Shown here piece after piece: positions 7,067 through 15,216 of a stretch of DNA of 44,142 bases. The notes under the pieces were generated by a model. The model did not search any database, was not told where the DNA came from, and saw only the letters and a list, made by a program, of their open reading frames with translations. Within the stretch, counting starts at the first letter, position 1. Each line of letters starts with the position of its first letter. Source of the stretch: JACDDK01 sp038198445 (GTDB taxonomy: Bacteria > Actinomycetota > Rubrobacteria > Rubrobacterales > Rubrobacteraceae). The stretch lies in the NCBI GenBank assembly GCA_038198445.1, contig JBBPZZ010000106.1, forward strand, positions 1-44,142. The letters are read 5' to 3'. The translations under genes were made by a program, and so were the position numbers.

Positions 7067-8542
7067 GTGAAACTACGCCTTATGAGAGACGAAACAGGGA
7101 TAGCGTTGCCGGTTGCGATCATGATGGTGGTCATTGTCGGAGTGCTGGGAGCGGGACTCCTGACTTTTGTAGTGACGGACCTGAACTCCGTAGTCGAAGT
7201 CAATCAGGGGCAGAAGGCTTTTGACATAGCCGATGCTGGTGTGCAGTTAGCAAAGGCGCAAATACGCAAGGATTCGTTCAGACGACACTATGACACTATT
7301 CGGTCTAACGACTGCGATGAGGGCATCCGCGTAGGTCCCGCTGCGGATAACTGGTCACCCTCGACGGAGACGTGGACAAACAACACTAACTGCTCTGGAT
7401 CTGCCCTCACAAGGCCAGCGTCGGATGTAGGAGTCACCAGGAACTTCGGAGGCGGGAAATTCAGAGTTACCATACAATGCTACAGTCAATACCAGGACCC
7501 TTCACCGTCCCCTTGCACGGGAATCACCGAAACTCCGCCGGAGCCGTTTACCAAGGCCAGCGACAGGAAGTTCTTCAAGATTACTTCGACCGGCTACTCC
7601 AGCGTGTCGGGCGGCGGGGCAGTCCGCAAGATCGAGGCTATCTACTACACGGGTAAGATAGGCCAAGTTCCGCCTGCCTACTACACTCCGAAAGACATCT
7701 ACTTCAATGGAGGTGCGGCTCTCAAGAGGTTGAGCTTCTTTGCAGGTGGCAAAATAACCGGTACGACGCAAGGCAGCATCACGGAGGATCGGACTACTAC
7801 AGCCTTGTACGGAGACTGGAACAACCCACCGTACAATACCGTGGGCCGCATCAAACCATCCGCGGACGGCGGTGGGCCTGCGACAGGTGTTGGATTTGGG
7901 GCTCTGGGGCTGGTATGCGGAGGCAGCACGTGCGCGAGTGATTCGGACAGCGCAGCTAACGGTTATTATGACTACGACCGCACAACGGGTACCAAGGGAC
8001 AGAATAAAAAATTCATCCTCAAGTCTGATCCCACCGCAGCTCTAGGTACAAACGAGATCAGCTTCCCCTTCGACCCTGGGACTGCGATCTCCAACCCTTC
8101 GACCGTAGTCCCGGCTGCGCTTATAGAAGAACTCAAGGAGGCGGCCCAGGAACAAAATAACTATAAGACTCCAACAAGCGCGCTTACGATAAACACATCT
8201 GACTGGCCGGGTCCGGGAGCGATCTATTTTGTAGATGGTCAAGATGTTACTTTCAAGGTGAACCGCACCCCGCTGGCGAGCGGTGTCTTGGTCGTACGCA
8301 ATGGTAATTTTGAGATTAATAACGCGTCTAACGGATTCAAGGGCATTATAATTGTCATAGGCAATGGGACCACCACAGGCAATTTTAAAACTATTGGTAG
8401 CACCGCGCTTGATGGCTTCGCTATAGCCAGCGGAAGCCTGACCTTTGGTGGCAACGTTACACCAAACACCTCGACTGATTACACTAATCTGCTGAACCTC
8501 TACAACGTCAATCTCTGGAGTTGGCGAGAGCTTTACCAGTAA
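7067..8542 (+). CDS. PilX-like pilus assembly protein
   Basis: This 491-residue protein starts at GTG, three bases after the previous stop. Its N-terminus has D-E-T-G-I-A-L-P-V-A-I-M-M-V-V-I-V-G, a prepilin-like leader in which Phe/Thr are replaced by Ile/Ala and the +5 Glu is absent. This is the pattern of PilX/GspK-type minor components. An amphipathic helix with A-D-A-G-V-Q-L-A-K-A-Q follows. The remaining 430 residues are Gly/Ser/Thr-rich and beta-like, with six or more Cys, consistent with an exposed tip domain. No homologous fold is recognised in that part. It is the last gene of the pilus cluster; no clear terminator is seen after it. Confidence 0.78.
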   Translation: MKLRLMRDETGIALPVAIMMVVIVGVLGAGLLTFVVTDLNSVVEVNQGQKAFDIADAGVQLAKAQIRKDSFRRHYDTIRSNDCDEGIRVGPAADNWSPSTETWTNNTNCSGSALTRPASDVGVTRNFGGGKFRVTIQCYSQYQDPSPSPCTGITETPPEPFTKASDRKFFKITSTGYSSVSGGGAVRKIEAIYYTGKIGQVPPAYYTPKDIYFNGGAALKRLSFFAGGKITGTTQGSITEDRTTTALYGDWNNPPYNTVGRIKPSADGGGPATGVGFGALGLVCGGSTCASDSDSAANGYYDYDRTTGTKGQNKKFILKSDPTAALGTNEISFPFDPGTAISNPSTVVPAALIEELKEAAQEQNNYKTPTSALTINTSDWPGPGAIYFVDGQDVTFKVNRTPLASGVLVVRNGNFEINNASNGFKGIIIVIGNGTTTGNFKTIGSTALDGFAIASGSLTFGGNVTPNTSTDYTNLLNLYNVNLWSWRELYQ

Positions 8543-8838
8543 GGTTCGGGTTTATTTCTCTTCTCGCTTCATCCCTGGAGGCTGGGAGCTAAGGTCTATC
8601 CGGGGTGCGTCATGGAAGTAATGAGGATAGTGATCATAAGTGGGGTCTCCACCAGATTTAGAGTTTCAGAGTTTCTCTGGAGCGATGATCCGAAGCTCGG
8701 GGAAGTAGCTGGTAAAGATCTTCGCGCTGGTGGTGAGAGCGGCTCGTGTCACTATGGGCAACCGTCGCTTCTCTATCCCTTAACCTTCTGTTAACCCTTT
8801 TCCCCGATGATGGCACGAGAAAGGATGTAGACTCTCTG
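8543..8838. other. Intergenic stretch after the pilus cluster
   Basis: No gene of convincing length or codon pattern is seen in these 296 bases. A pair of TTAACC hexamers 11 bp apart lies near the right end (8780-8796). Confidence 0.5.
8780..8796 (+). promoter_or_regulatory. Direct repeat TTAACC-N5-TTAACC, possible response-regulator site
   Basis: Two identical hexamers start at 8780 and 8791, one helical turn apart. This is the geometry bound by OmpR/PhoB-family response regulators, and it sits upstream of the zinc-ribbon-like gene. The regulator is not identifiable from the window. Confidence 0.3.
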
Positions 8839-9180
8839 ATGGGTAGCAAAACAAATTGTGGGGTGTGCATGGTCTCTGATGAGGGCGCGGTGACGTTCGT
8901 CTGGCGGTGTCCGGAGTGCGCCGGGGTGTACGCTGGCGAGAGCCTGCTATTCCTGTACACCGATGGGGTATACAGGTATTGCTCGTGCGGAGGACGGCTG
9001 GTCGAGGGCGTGGAGGACTCGGGCCGGGACCTCCACTACCGGCTCGTTATTTCGGAGCGGCTGCGGGGGACTGCGCTGCACCGCCAGCTCGCGCGGCGTA
9101 TGGCCGATGAAGACAGCGTCGAGGTCGAGGTCGGGGGACGGCCCGACCGGTGCGTCGGCGTCTATAACTGTCCCAACTAA
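8839..9180 (+). CDS. Unknown Cys-rich (zinc ribbon-like) protein
   Basis: This reading of 113 residues has a C-P-E-C knuckle and, about 24 residues later, a C-S-C-G-G knuckle, which together look like a degenerate zinc ribbon. An R-L-R-G-T-A-L-H-R-Q-L-A-R-R helix follows. I do not recognise the family. The open frame reaches 8746. ATG 8839 is preceded by a weakly placed AAGGA; ATG 8869 is preceded by GGGG six bases upstream and is an equally good choice. It may be cotranscribed with the membrane protein gene 15 bases downstream. Confidence 0.5.
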   Translation: MGSKTNCGVCMVSDEGAVTFVWRCPECAGVYAGESLLFLYTDGVYRYCSCGGRLVEGVEDSGRDLHYRLVISERLRGTALHRQLARRMADEDSVEVEVGGRPDRCVGVYNCPN

Positions 9181-9195
9181 CTCCGGGCTTCGTCC

Positions 9196-9573
9196 TTGAG
9201 CGGTGGTGAGGCGACCGGGAGCCGGGCTCTTCTCTTTAGCCACCTTGCGCGGGCGGCGCTCTTCGGGGGGCTTGCGGGGTGGTTCTCTTCGCTGCTCGGT
9301 AGTGTGACCGGAGGGTGGGTCCTGTATGCGGGGTGCGCCGCGCTCGCGGCGGTTGGTGGATGGGTGCTGGCGCGGCCCATGGAGCGCAACTTGCTTCTGG
9401 CGGTTCTAGTGTTTTGGATCTCCGCCGGATACATCTATTACGCGCTGCGCCCGCCGGTCGAGGTGGGGTTGCTCGCGTTCGGAGGCAGCTTCGGCGGCTA
9501 CGTGACTCTGGGAGGCGTGGTGGCCGGGCTCGGGATCGGGGCGCTGCTCGGGAGGGCCGTGGCGCACCCGTAG
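9196..9573 (+). CDS. Unknown small membrane protein
   Basis: The 125-residue product has about four hydrophobic helices (roughly 20-38, 42-58, 66-84, 90-118), with small residues (Gly, Ala) packed in them. No family is recognised. The TTG start is uncertain and has no clear ribosome site; it follows the zinc-ribbon-like gene closely, so coupled translation is possible. Codon use is like that of the neighbours. Confidence 0.45.
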   Translation: MSGGEATGSRALLFSHLARAALFGGLAGWFSSLLGSVTGGWVLYAGCAALAAVGGWVLARPMERNLLLAVLVFWISAGYIYYALRPPVEVGLLAFGGSFGGYVTLGGVVAGLGIGALLGRAVAHP

Positions 9574-9587
9574 TTCGCGCCAGCCGT

Positions 9588-9593
9588 TAGAAT
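9588..9593 (+). promoter_or_regulatory. -10 box TAGAAT, leaderless-type
   Basis: TAGAAT ends six bases before the ATG at 9600. A transcript starting the usual 7 bases after the box would begin at or next to the start codon. Confidence 0.45.
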
Positions 9594-9599
9594 GTAGGG

Positions 9600-10061
9600 A
9601 TGGAGCAGAGAGAGGAACAGAATGGACCAGCGCGGGTAGGGCTCCGGTGGGGCGGCATCGGAGGCGTGGTCGGCTTCTTCGGTTCGTTGCTCGGGTCGCT
9701 GGTCGGCATCGTAATCGCCGGTTTCGTCGGGGTGTCTTGCGGACGGCGGGCCGCCGGGGCGGGCGAGGGCGGGTCGGCTGGAGCCGGGGCGCTTGCCGGG
9801 CTAATAAGCGGCGTGGTCGCCATGCCGGTCTTCGTGGTCGGGGCATCGGCGGGGGCGCTCGTGGCCGGGAAAAGCGTGGAGATGAGCCAGATCGCCTCGA
9901 TGCTCTCGGACATGCTCGGGACCAGCGTCTCCGCTGAAGAAGCCTGGCAATTCTTCCTGCTGGCCGTGGTATTTGGGGCGGTCCTGCAGGCGGCGGTCTT
10001 GATCCTTGCTTCAGTAGTCGCCGGAGCCTGGTCGACGAGGAGCCGCGAGCAGGAAGAGTAA
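9600..10061 (+). CDS. Unknown Gly/Ala-rich membrane protein
   Basis: This 153-residue protein has three to four hydrophobic segments (about 19-46, 60-88, 117-142) rich in glycine, with G-x-x-x-G spacing that suits tight helix packing. It carries a charged N-terminus and a basic/acidic C-terminal tail. The gene resembles the preceding membrane protein in composition but not in alignable sequence. No ribosome site is seen; a -10-like TAGAAT six bases before the ATG suggests a leaderless mRNA. It converges with sufU. No function can be assigned. Confidence 0.55.
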   Translation: MEQREEQNGPARVGLRWGGIGGVVGFFGSLLGSLVGIVIAGFVGVSCGRRAAGAGEGGSAGAGALAGLISGVVAMPVFVVGASAGALVAGKSVEMSQIASMLSDMLGTSVSAEEAWQFFLLAVVFGAVLQAAVLILASVVAGAWSTRSREQEE

Positions 10062-10107
10062 CCGCCTGCGTGGTACCGAATAGCTTGCTAGATTCCGATC
10101 CTTGAGA

Positions 10108-10587
10108 CTACTCCGCTCTCTTCGCCGCCTCGGATGCGCCTTCGCCGAAGATCAACCCTCCGCTGTCCGGGCGGGTTACTCCGGCGTCGGAGAGGCGTTT
10201 GTCCTGCTGGTAGCGGCGGATGGCGGCTTTCAGGGTGCCGAGGCCCAGGGTGGCGCACTTGGGGCGGGAGGCGACGATCTGGCGTCCGAGCTGTTCGATC
10301 ATCTCGTTGTAGTCCATGTCGAGGACTTCGTTCATCGTGAGGTCTCCATCGTGGACTTGCTCCAGCAGCATGGACGAGGCCGCCATGCTTATGGTGCAGC
10401 CCTCGCCTTCGTAAGAGACGTCTTCTATGTGCTCGTGGTCCCCGGCTCCCTTTAGATATACGGTGACCACGTCTCCGCAGCCGGGGTTGCCACCGGGCAT
10501 CGCCACGTCGGCGTCCCGGAGTTCGCCCCGGTGGCGCGGTTTCTGGTAGTGATCCAGGAGGATCTGTATCTGTAACTGCCTGTCCAA
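10108..10587 (-). CDS. sufU: SufU-like Fe-S cluster assembly scaffold / zinc sulfur-transfer protein
   Basis: This 159-residue IscU/SufU-family protein has the three conserved cysteines in context: G-N-P-G-C-G-D (about 32-38), G-E-G-C-T-I-S (about 61-67) and R-P-K-C-A-T-L-G (about 108-115). The insertion between the second and third Cys is typical of SufU, which accepts sulfur from SufS in Gram-positive bacteria. The TTG start at 10587 is supported by GGAGGG at 10593-10598. Usual partners (sufS, sufBCD) are not in the window, so it stands alone here. Confidence 0.88.
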   Translation of the reverse strand: MDRQLQIQILLDHYQKPRHRGELRDADVAMPGGNPGCGDVVTVYLKGAGDHEHIEDVSYEGEGCTISMAASSMLLEQVHDGDLTMNEVLDMDYNEMIEQLGRQIVASRPKCATLGLGTLKAAIRRYQQDKRLSDAGVTRPDSGGLIFGEGASEAAKRAE

Positions 10588-10707
10588 CGTTCGCCCTCCT
10601 TCCTTCTCTTGTGCCGTGCCGATTCTACCGTAAGAGCGCCAGCGTGCAGGATCGGCCCCCAGGACCGATAATCCGTCCGTGAAGTCTAAGAGCGCGAAAG
10701 TTGCCGT

Positions 10708-11643
10708 ATGAAGGGGCGGGATATTGCCCTGCTCTTGCTCCTGGGGGCGATGTGGGGTTCTTCGTTCCTTTTTATAAAGGTCGCGCTCACAGAGGTCGAG
10801 CCCGCTTTTATCGTGGCGTGCCGGGTCTTGTTTGGCGCCCTGTCGCTCATCGCCGCGGCCCCGTTTCTGTCCAGGATATCCGGAAAGATCGAGGGCGGAC
10901 TGGTCCGGAGCGTACTTCGTCTCTGGCCGCGGATGCTGGTGCTGGGGATCTTTAACGCCGCATTGCCGTTCCTGGTCATAGCCTGGGGGACGCAGTTCCT
11001 GCCGAGCGGGACCGCCGCCATCCTCAACTCGACCGTCCCGCTTTTCACGGCCGTACTCGCCGGGGTTCTTCCCTTCTTCGCCAACGAGAGGTTGGGTCTC
11101 TTCGGCGTGGCCGGGATACTGCTCGGCATCGCCGGGGTCGGTGTGCTGGCGGGCGGGTTCGGGGAAGGACTCTCCGCTTCACCAACCGAGGCTCTGGCGG
11201 GAGCTGGGGCCATAATGACCGGCTCCACGAGCTACGCCATAGGCGGGCTCTATGCGCGGCGCGCGATGAAGGGTGTGCCGGTAACGGTATCCGCTGTTGG
11301 TCAGAGCCTGGGAGCCTTCGTCGTGATACTTCCACTCGCGGCGCTCTCGCTGCCGCAACGCGTACCAGACCTTCCAGTCCTCGGTTCCTTACTCGGGTTG
11401 GGGGTCATCGGGACCGGGCTGTCGTTGTTGATCTACTTCCGCCTCATCTCTAACGTAGGGGCGACCCGAACCGCGACGGTCACGTATCTCGTCCCACTGT
11501 GGGCGCTCCTCTACGGCGCGGTGTTGCTCGGGGAAGATATAACGGGCCGCGAGGTCCTGGGGCTCGTCCTGATCCTTCTCGGCGTCACCGGGGTGACCGG
11601 CATTATGAAACTACCGCGGAAGCGTCCTCCGGCCGCCCCTTGA
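10708..11643 (+). CDS. EamA/DMT-family transporter
   Basis: This 311-residue inner-membrane protein has about ten helices arranged as two EamA repeats (about 5-145 and 160-300). The first opens with L-L-L-G-A-M-W-G-S-S-F-L-F-I-K. The P-S-G-T-A-A-I-L-N-S-T-V-P-L-F segment after helix 3 and the G-A-T-R-T-A-T-V-T-Y-L-V-P segment in repeat 2 are family signatures. DMT-superfamily members export amino acids or other metabolites; the substrate cannot be predicted. It is divergent from sufU and is followed at once by ychF, which has its own -10 box. Confidence 0.87.
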   Translation: MKGRDIALLLLLGAMWGSSFLFIKVALTEVEPAFIVACRVLFGALSLIAAAPFLSRISGKIEGGLVRSVLRLWPRMLVLGIFNAALPFLVIAWGTQFLPSGTAAILNSTVPLFTAVLAGVLPFFANERLGLFGVAGILLGIAGVGVLAGGFGEGLSASPTEALAGAGAIMTGSTSYAIGGLYARRAMKGVPVTVSAVGQSLGAFVVILPLAALSLPQRVPDLPVLGSLLGLGVIGTGLSLLIYFRLISNVGATRTATVTYLVPLWALLYGAVLLGEDITGREVLGLVLILLGVTGVTGIMKLPRKRPPAAP

Positions 11644-11658
11644 CTTGCTACAGTTTGA

Positions 11659-11664
11659 TACACT
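11659..11664 (+). promoter_or_regulatory. -10 box TACACT before ychF, leaderless-type
   Basis: TACACT ends six bases before the ATG at 11671. TTGACT lies at 11640-11645, but the 13-base spacing is too short for a standard -35. Confidence 0.5.
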
Positions 11665-11670
11665 AGCCGC

Positions 11671-12753
11671 ATGAGAGTTGGAATAGTCGGTCTGCCGAAC
11701 GTCGGTAAGTCAACGGTCTTTAATAGCCTCACACGTGCGGGCGCGGAGGCCCAGAACTATCCGTTCACCACCATCGACCCGAACCTGGGTGTCGCCGTGG
11801 TCTCGGACGAGCGTCTGGATGCGCTGGCGGAGGTCATGAAAAGCAAGCGCGTCGTGCCGGCGACGGTTGATTTCGTGGACATCGCCGGGCTGGTGCGGGG
11901 TGCGAGCGCGGGCGAGGGGCTCGGGAACCAGTTCCTCGGGCACATCCGGGAGTGCGAGGCCATCGCGCACGTCGTCCGGTGCTTCGAGGATGAGAACGTG
12001 ATCCACGTCCACGGCAACGTAGACCCGACGGGCGACATCGAGACTATACAGACCGAGCTTCTGCTCGCGGACCTCGCAACAGTCGAGCGGCGGCTGGACC
12101 GGACCGGCAAGGCCGCCAAGAGCGGCGACGTGAAGCTCAGGGCCGAGGCGGCGGAGCTCGAGAAGCTGAGGGATCACCTCTCCGACGGAAGCCCCGCCCG
12201 CACCTACCCGAAGTCCGAGGCGCTGACCGAGGCGATGAGCACCCTCATCACGGCGAAGCCGACCCTGTACGTGGCGAACGTGGACGAGGAGTCCGTCGCC
12301 GAAGGCAACCGCTACAGCGCGGAGGTGGAGAAGCTGGCCGCGCGCGAGGGGGCGGAGGCCGTGCGGCTCTCCGCGAGGCTGGAGGCCGAGGTCGCGGAGT
12401 TGTCTGAAGAAGAAGCCCGCGAATACATGGAGATGCTTGGTGTGAAGAAGACGGGCTTCGAGGAGTTCACGCGGGCGGCGTATAAGCTGCTCGGGCTCAT
12501 CACGTTCTTCACGGCGGGAGAGAAAGAGAGCCGGGCGTGGACGGTGAGGGAAGGTTCGACGGCGCGTCAGTCGGCGGGAAGGATCCACTCGGACATGGAA
12601 CGCGGGTTCATAGCAGCCGAGACCGGCGACTGGGAAGACATCGTGGCCGCCGGTTCCTGGGCAAAGGGCCGGGAAGAAGCCAGGATCCGTCTGGAAGGCC
12701 GCGACTACGTCGTCAAGGACGGCGACACCATGATCGTCCGCTTCAATGTCTAG
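11671..12753 (+). CDS. ychF: YchF/OLA1-type P-loop ATPase
   Basis: This 360-residue protein has G1 (G-L-P-N-V-G-K-S-T, 7-15), G2/Switch region (Y-P-F-T-T-I, 30-35), G3 (D-I-A-G-L-V, 70-75) and N-V-D-E at the G4 position instead of N-K-x-D. That change gives YchF its ATP preference. The C-terminal TGS domain is present (about 275-358). YchF binds ribosomes and responds to oxidative and other stress. Length and motif order are normal. A -10 box six bases before ATG and no ribosome site suggest a leaderless transcript. The GrdB-like gene follows after 10 bases and may be cotranscribed. Confidence 0.95.
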   Translation: MRVGIVGLPNVGKSTVFNSLTRAGAEAQNYPFTTIDPNLGVAVVSDERLDALAEVMKSKRVVPATVDFVDIAGLVRGASAGEGLGNQFLGHIRECEAIAHVVRCFEDENVIHVHGNVDPTGDIETIQTELLLADLATVERRLDRTGKAAKSGDVKLRAEAAELEKLRDHLSDGSPARTYPKSEALTEAMSTLITAKPTLYVANVDEESVAEGNRYSAEVEKLAAREGAEAVRLSARLEAEVAELSEEEAREYMEMLGVKKTGFEEFTRAAYKLLGLITFFTAGEKESRAWTVREGSTARQSAGRIHSDMERGFIAAETGDWEDIVAAGSWAKGREEARIRLEGRDYVVKDGDTMIVRFNV

Positions 12754-12763
12754 GCGGTAGCCC

Positions 12764-13414
12764 GTGCCGCCGTTCGTTCCCCTGAACAAGCCGCTGGCGG
12801 AGTGCCGTCTCGCGCTCGTCACGACCGGCGGGGTCCATTTGCTGGAGCAGTCCCGCTTCGATATCGACGACTTCCTGGGAGATTGCTCGTACCGTGAGAT
12901 CCCGAATGAAGCCACCGAACTTATCTGGACCCACGCCTACTACCGCCCGGGCGAAGCCTCCGACCTCGACGCCATATTCCCCCTCTGGACTCTGCGAGGA
13001 CTGGCTGAAGAAGGCGTAGTTGGCGCACTCAACCACCGGCACTTCAGCTTCATGGGGGCCATCCACGACGCTGGTCCGCTCGTCGAGCAGACCGCGCCCG
13101 AGGTTGCAGGGAAGCTGGTGGAAGACGGCGTTGACGCGGTGTTGCTCACGCCTTCGTGACCGCTGTGTCACCGCTCCGTGGGATCGGTAAGTAGTGAGAT
13201 CGAAGCGCGGGGCATTCCCACCGTGACGCTCGCGATGGAGCATGGGGTAGATGCGCCGCGAGTGGCCTTCGTGCCGTTCCCGTACAACTACCCGGTAGGC
13301 GAACCGGGAGACCACGGGCGGCACCGTGAAGTAGCCCTAGCCGCGCTCGCGCTTCTCGATGAGCTGGAGAAGCCGGGGGAAGTTGCGCTCCCTTTCGACT
13401 GGCGTGGAGAGTAA
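12764..13414 (+). CDS. GrdB-like protein with in-frame TGA, candidate selenoprotein
   Basis: The frame from GTG 12764 reads 131 residues, then TGA (13157-13159), then 84 more residues in the same frame to 13414. The two halves form one protein of the glycine/sarcosine/betaine reductase B-like family (PF07355 type): the first has T-H-A-Y-Y and N-H-R-H-F-S-F-M-G, the second continues P-L-C-H-R-S-V-G and G-I-P-T-V. The TGA falls at residue 132, the first position of a x-x-x-C redox motif where relatives have Cys or selenocysteine. A hairpin at 13170-13188 with a GUG loop lies 18 bases after the TGA, within the range for a bacterial SECIS. The alternative is a nonsense mutation of an old Cys codon; the clean downstream frame argues against old decay. 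Confidence 0.65.
13170..13188 (+). promoter_or_regulatory. Candidate bacterial SECIS hairpin
   Basis: ACCG (13170-13173) pairs with CGGU (13185-13188), and UCC (13175-13177) pairs with GGA (13181-13183), around a GUG loop (13178-13180) with one C/U mismatch. The loop starts 18 bases after the UGA and has G as its first base, as SelB-binding hairpins require. The stem is short, so this is suggestive only. Confidence 0.35.
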
Positions 13415-13466
13415 CGGACCAGCCACGAAAAAAGCCGAAACCCGACCGCTCGCGTCACCGGCGCGG

Positions 13467-13472
13467 TATAAT
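13467..13472 (+). promoter_or_regulatory. -10 box TATAAT upstream of DUF6391 gene
   Basis: A consensus TATAAT lies 37 bases before the GTG start at 13510, and GGAAGTGA serves as ribosome site. No good -35 is seen at 17 bases. Confidence 0.45.
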
Positions 13473-13509
13473 CACCGTACATAAAATCCTAGTGCGGAAG
13501 TGATTTGAC

Positions 13510-14199
13510 GTGGCTATTTTGTTCGTGTTGTTCGCGGCTTTTTTCGTGGTCCTATTCCTGTTCCTGTTGCCGATCCTGTTCTCGTTGCAGGCCGTCGGGA
13601 GCCTGTTCGTGTATCCGGGACAGCTTAAATCCGTTTTCGGGAACAAGATACTGCGCCGGAACCACGCGCTGGAGCACGCAACCATCGTCGTGATGATGGA
13701 GCGGGAGCCGGGCCGCAAGCTGAATGGCTTCTCTACCGATGACGGGTTCTTCGTTCAGGGCGTCCGCTCGCTCGAAGAGGTCGAGAGCGCGGCGCGGGAG
13801 GCGTTACGGAGGCTGCGGTCCGGCGAGAGGAACCTAGCTATCCACCGCAACTGCGGCACCACCATCGTCGCTGCGAACCTGCTAACGGCCGTCCTCTTCA
13901 TCGGCGCTCTGGGTCTCGGGCTCTACATGGGTTGGAACCTGTACCTGCTCGTTCTTGGCGCGCTCCTGCTGGCCTTCGCTCTGCGGGTCCCGTTGAGCCT
14001 CTTCCTGCAGCGGTTCGTTACCACGGACGCCGACCTGACGAACGCCGAGGTCGGCTGGGTCGAGCCCGCGAAGCCCGGTGACCTGCGGAGCGGTATCGTC
14101 GGGATGCTGCTCGCCGCCTCGACCGTCCAGGTGCGGGTCTTCCACACGGACCCGGACGCCGTCGAGATCCTCCGCGATGACGGTGCCGTAGTCCGCTAG
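13510..14199 (+). CDS. DUF6391-like membrane protein
   Basis: This 229-residue protein has a hydrophobic N-terminal helix (2-34) and two more near 116-160. Conserved islands are R-N-H-A-L-E-H-A-T (about 50-58) and H-R-N-C-G-T-T (about 117-123). These His/Cys-containing motifs match what I recall of DUF6391, a family of unknown function. The H-x-L-E-H pattern looks like a metal site, but no peptidase motif is complete. It ends in a 4-base overlap with the convergent oxidoreductase gene. Confidence 0.65.
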   Translation: MAILFVLFAAFFVVLFLFLLPILFSLQAVGSLFVYPGQLKSVFGNKILRRNHALEHATIVVMMEREPGRKLNGFSTDDGFFVQGVRSLEEVESAAREALRRLRSGERNLAIHRNCGTTIVAANLLTAVLFIGALGLGLYMGWNLYLLVLGALLLAFALRVPLSLFLQRFVTTDADLTNAEVGWVEPAKPGDLRSGIVGMLLAASTVQVRVFHTDPDAVEILRDDGAVVR

Positions 14200-15185
14200 A
14201 CTTCCCGCGCCTCGCCGTTGGATCTCGCGGACTCCAGCAGGGCGCTTATGACGCGGGCGTTGCCCATGATCTCGCGCGGACCTACGGCGGGCTCGCGTCC
14301 CTCGCGGATGGCCGAGGCGAACTCTTCCAACTCGGCGAGGTACGGGTTGGCCTCTCCGAAAGTCTCGGTATTCGAAGCATCGTCGCTCGTGACCTCTATC
14401 TTTCCGCCGGCCTTATCCGCCCGGAACGGCGCGTCCAGAAAGATCTTACCTTCCGTCCCTACTATCTCCATGCGCTCCCGCCGCGCCGAGGAGATGCCGC
14501 ACGAAACCATGCCGAACCCGTTTTCGAACTCCAGGACGCCGGCAAGCTCCCTGTCCGCTCCAGACTCGTCGAACCGTCCGAAGGCCGAGACGCGCCGGGG
14601 CTCCGCCCCGAACGCCAGCCGCGCGCCGCTCACGCAGTAACAACCCACGTCGCCCAGAGACCCGCCGCCCAGCGAACCGACGCCCCGCACGTCCTCCGGG
14701 TCATCCAGCCGGTGCCCGAACTCCACCAACACCTGCCGCACCTCGCCGACCGTTCCCTCCGAAAGCAACTCCTTTAGCCGGAGCGTCTGCGGATGCAGCC
14801 GGAACATGAAACCCTCCATGAGCGTCAGGCCGGCGCTCTCCGCGGCCCGGACGGATCCTTCAGCTTCGGCGGCGTCCTGGGAGAACGGTTTCTCGCAGAG
14901 GACGTGCTTCCCGGTCTCCAGCGCCTTTAGCGTCCACTCGACGTGCATCGAGTTAGGAAGAGGGATGTAGACCGCGTCGATGTCCGCGCTGTCCAGCAGC
15001 GCGTCGTAGTCTTCGAAGAGGGTGGCTTCGGGGGCTGCTTCCTGAATAACGCCGGACTTCTTGCCGCCGCGGGTGGCGACAGCGGTGACCTGGACTTCGT
15101 TGGTGAGGTTGGCTGCGGGGATAATGGAGTTGAGGGCGATCCTGGCGGCTCCCAGGATTCCCAAACGCAGGGGCGATTGTGGCAA
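14196..15185 (-). CDS. Gfo/Idh/MocA-family oxidoreductase
   Basis: This 329-residue protein has an N-terminal Rossmann fold (R-L-G-I-L-G-A-A-R-I near 6-15). The diagnostic C-E-K-P at the end of the dinucleotide domain (about 93-96) is followed by a C-terminal alpha/beta domain with a G-D-V-G-C-Y motif (about 178-183). These enzymes use NAD(P)(H) to act on sugars, inositols or related substrates; which one is not evident. The frame runs open to 15275, but TTG at 15185 has GAAGGAG ideally placed and starts at the Rossmann fold, so it is preferred. It is the last gene of a four-gene minus-strand run. Confidence 0.87.
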   Translation of the reverse strand: MPQSPLRLGILGAARIALNSIIPAANLTNEVQVTAVATRGGKKSGVIQEAAPEATLFEDYDALLDSADIDAVYIPLPNSMHVEWTLKALETGKHVLCEKPFSQDAAEAEGSVRAAESAGLTLMEGFMFRLHPQTLRLKELLSEGTVGEVRQVLVEFGHRLDDPEDVRGVGSLGGGSLGDVGCYCVSGARLAFGAEPRRVSAFGRFDESGADRELAGVLEFENGFGMVSCGISSARRERMEIVGTEGKIFLDAPFRADKAGGKIEVTSDDASNTETFGEANPYLAELEEFASAIREGREPAVGPREIMGNARVISALLESARSNGEAREV

Positions 15186-15216
15186 GGTCTTCTCCTTCCG
15201 TGGGTTGTGGAGGAGA

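Noticed and set aside
11710..12915. Long minus-strand open frame opposite ychF
   Set aside because: Complete shadow of ychF; composition is that of a reverse reading of a GC-rich gene.
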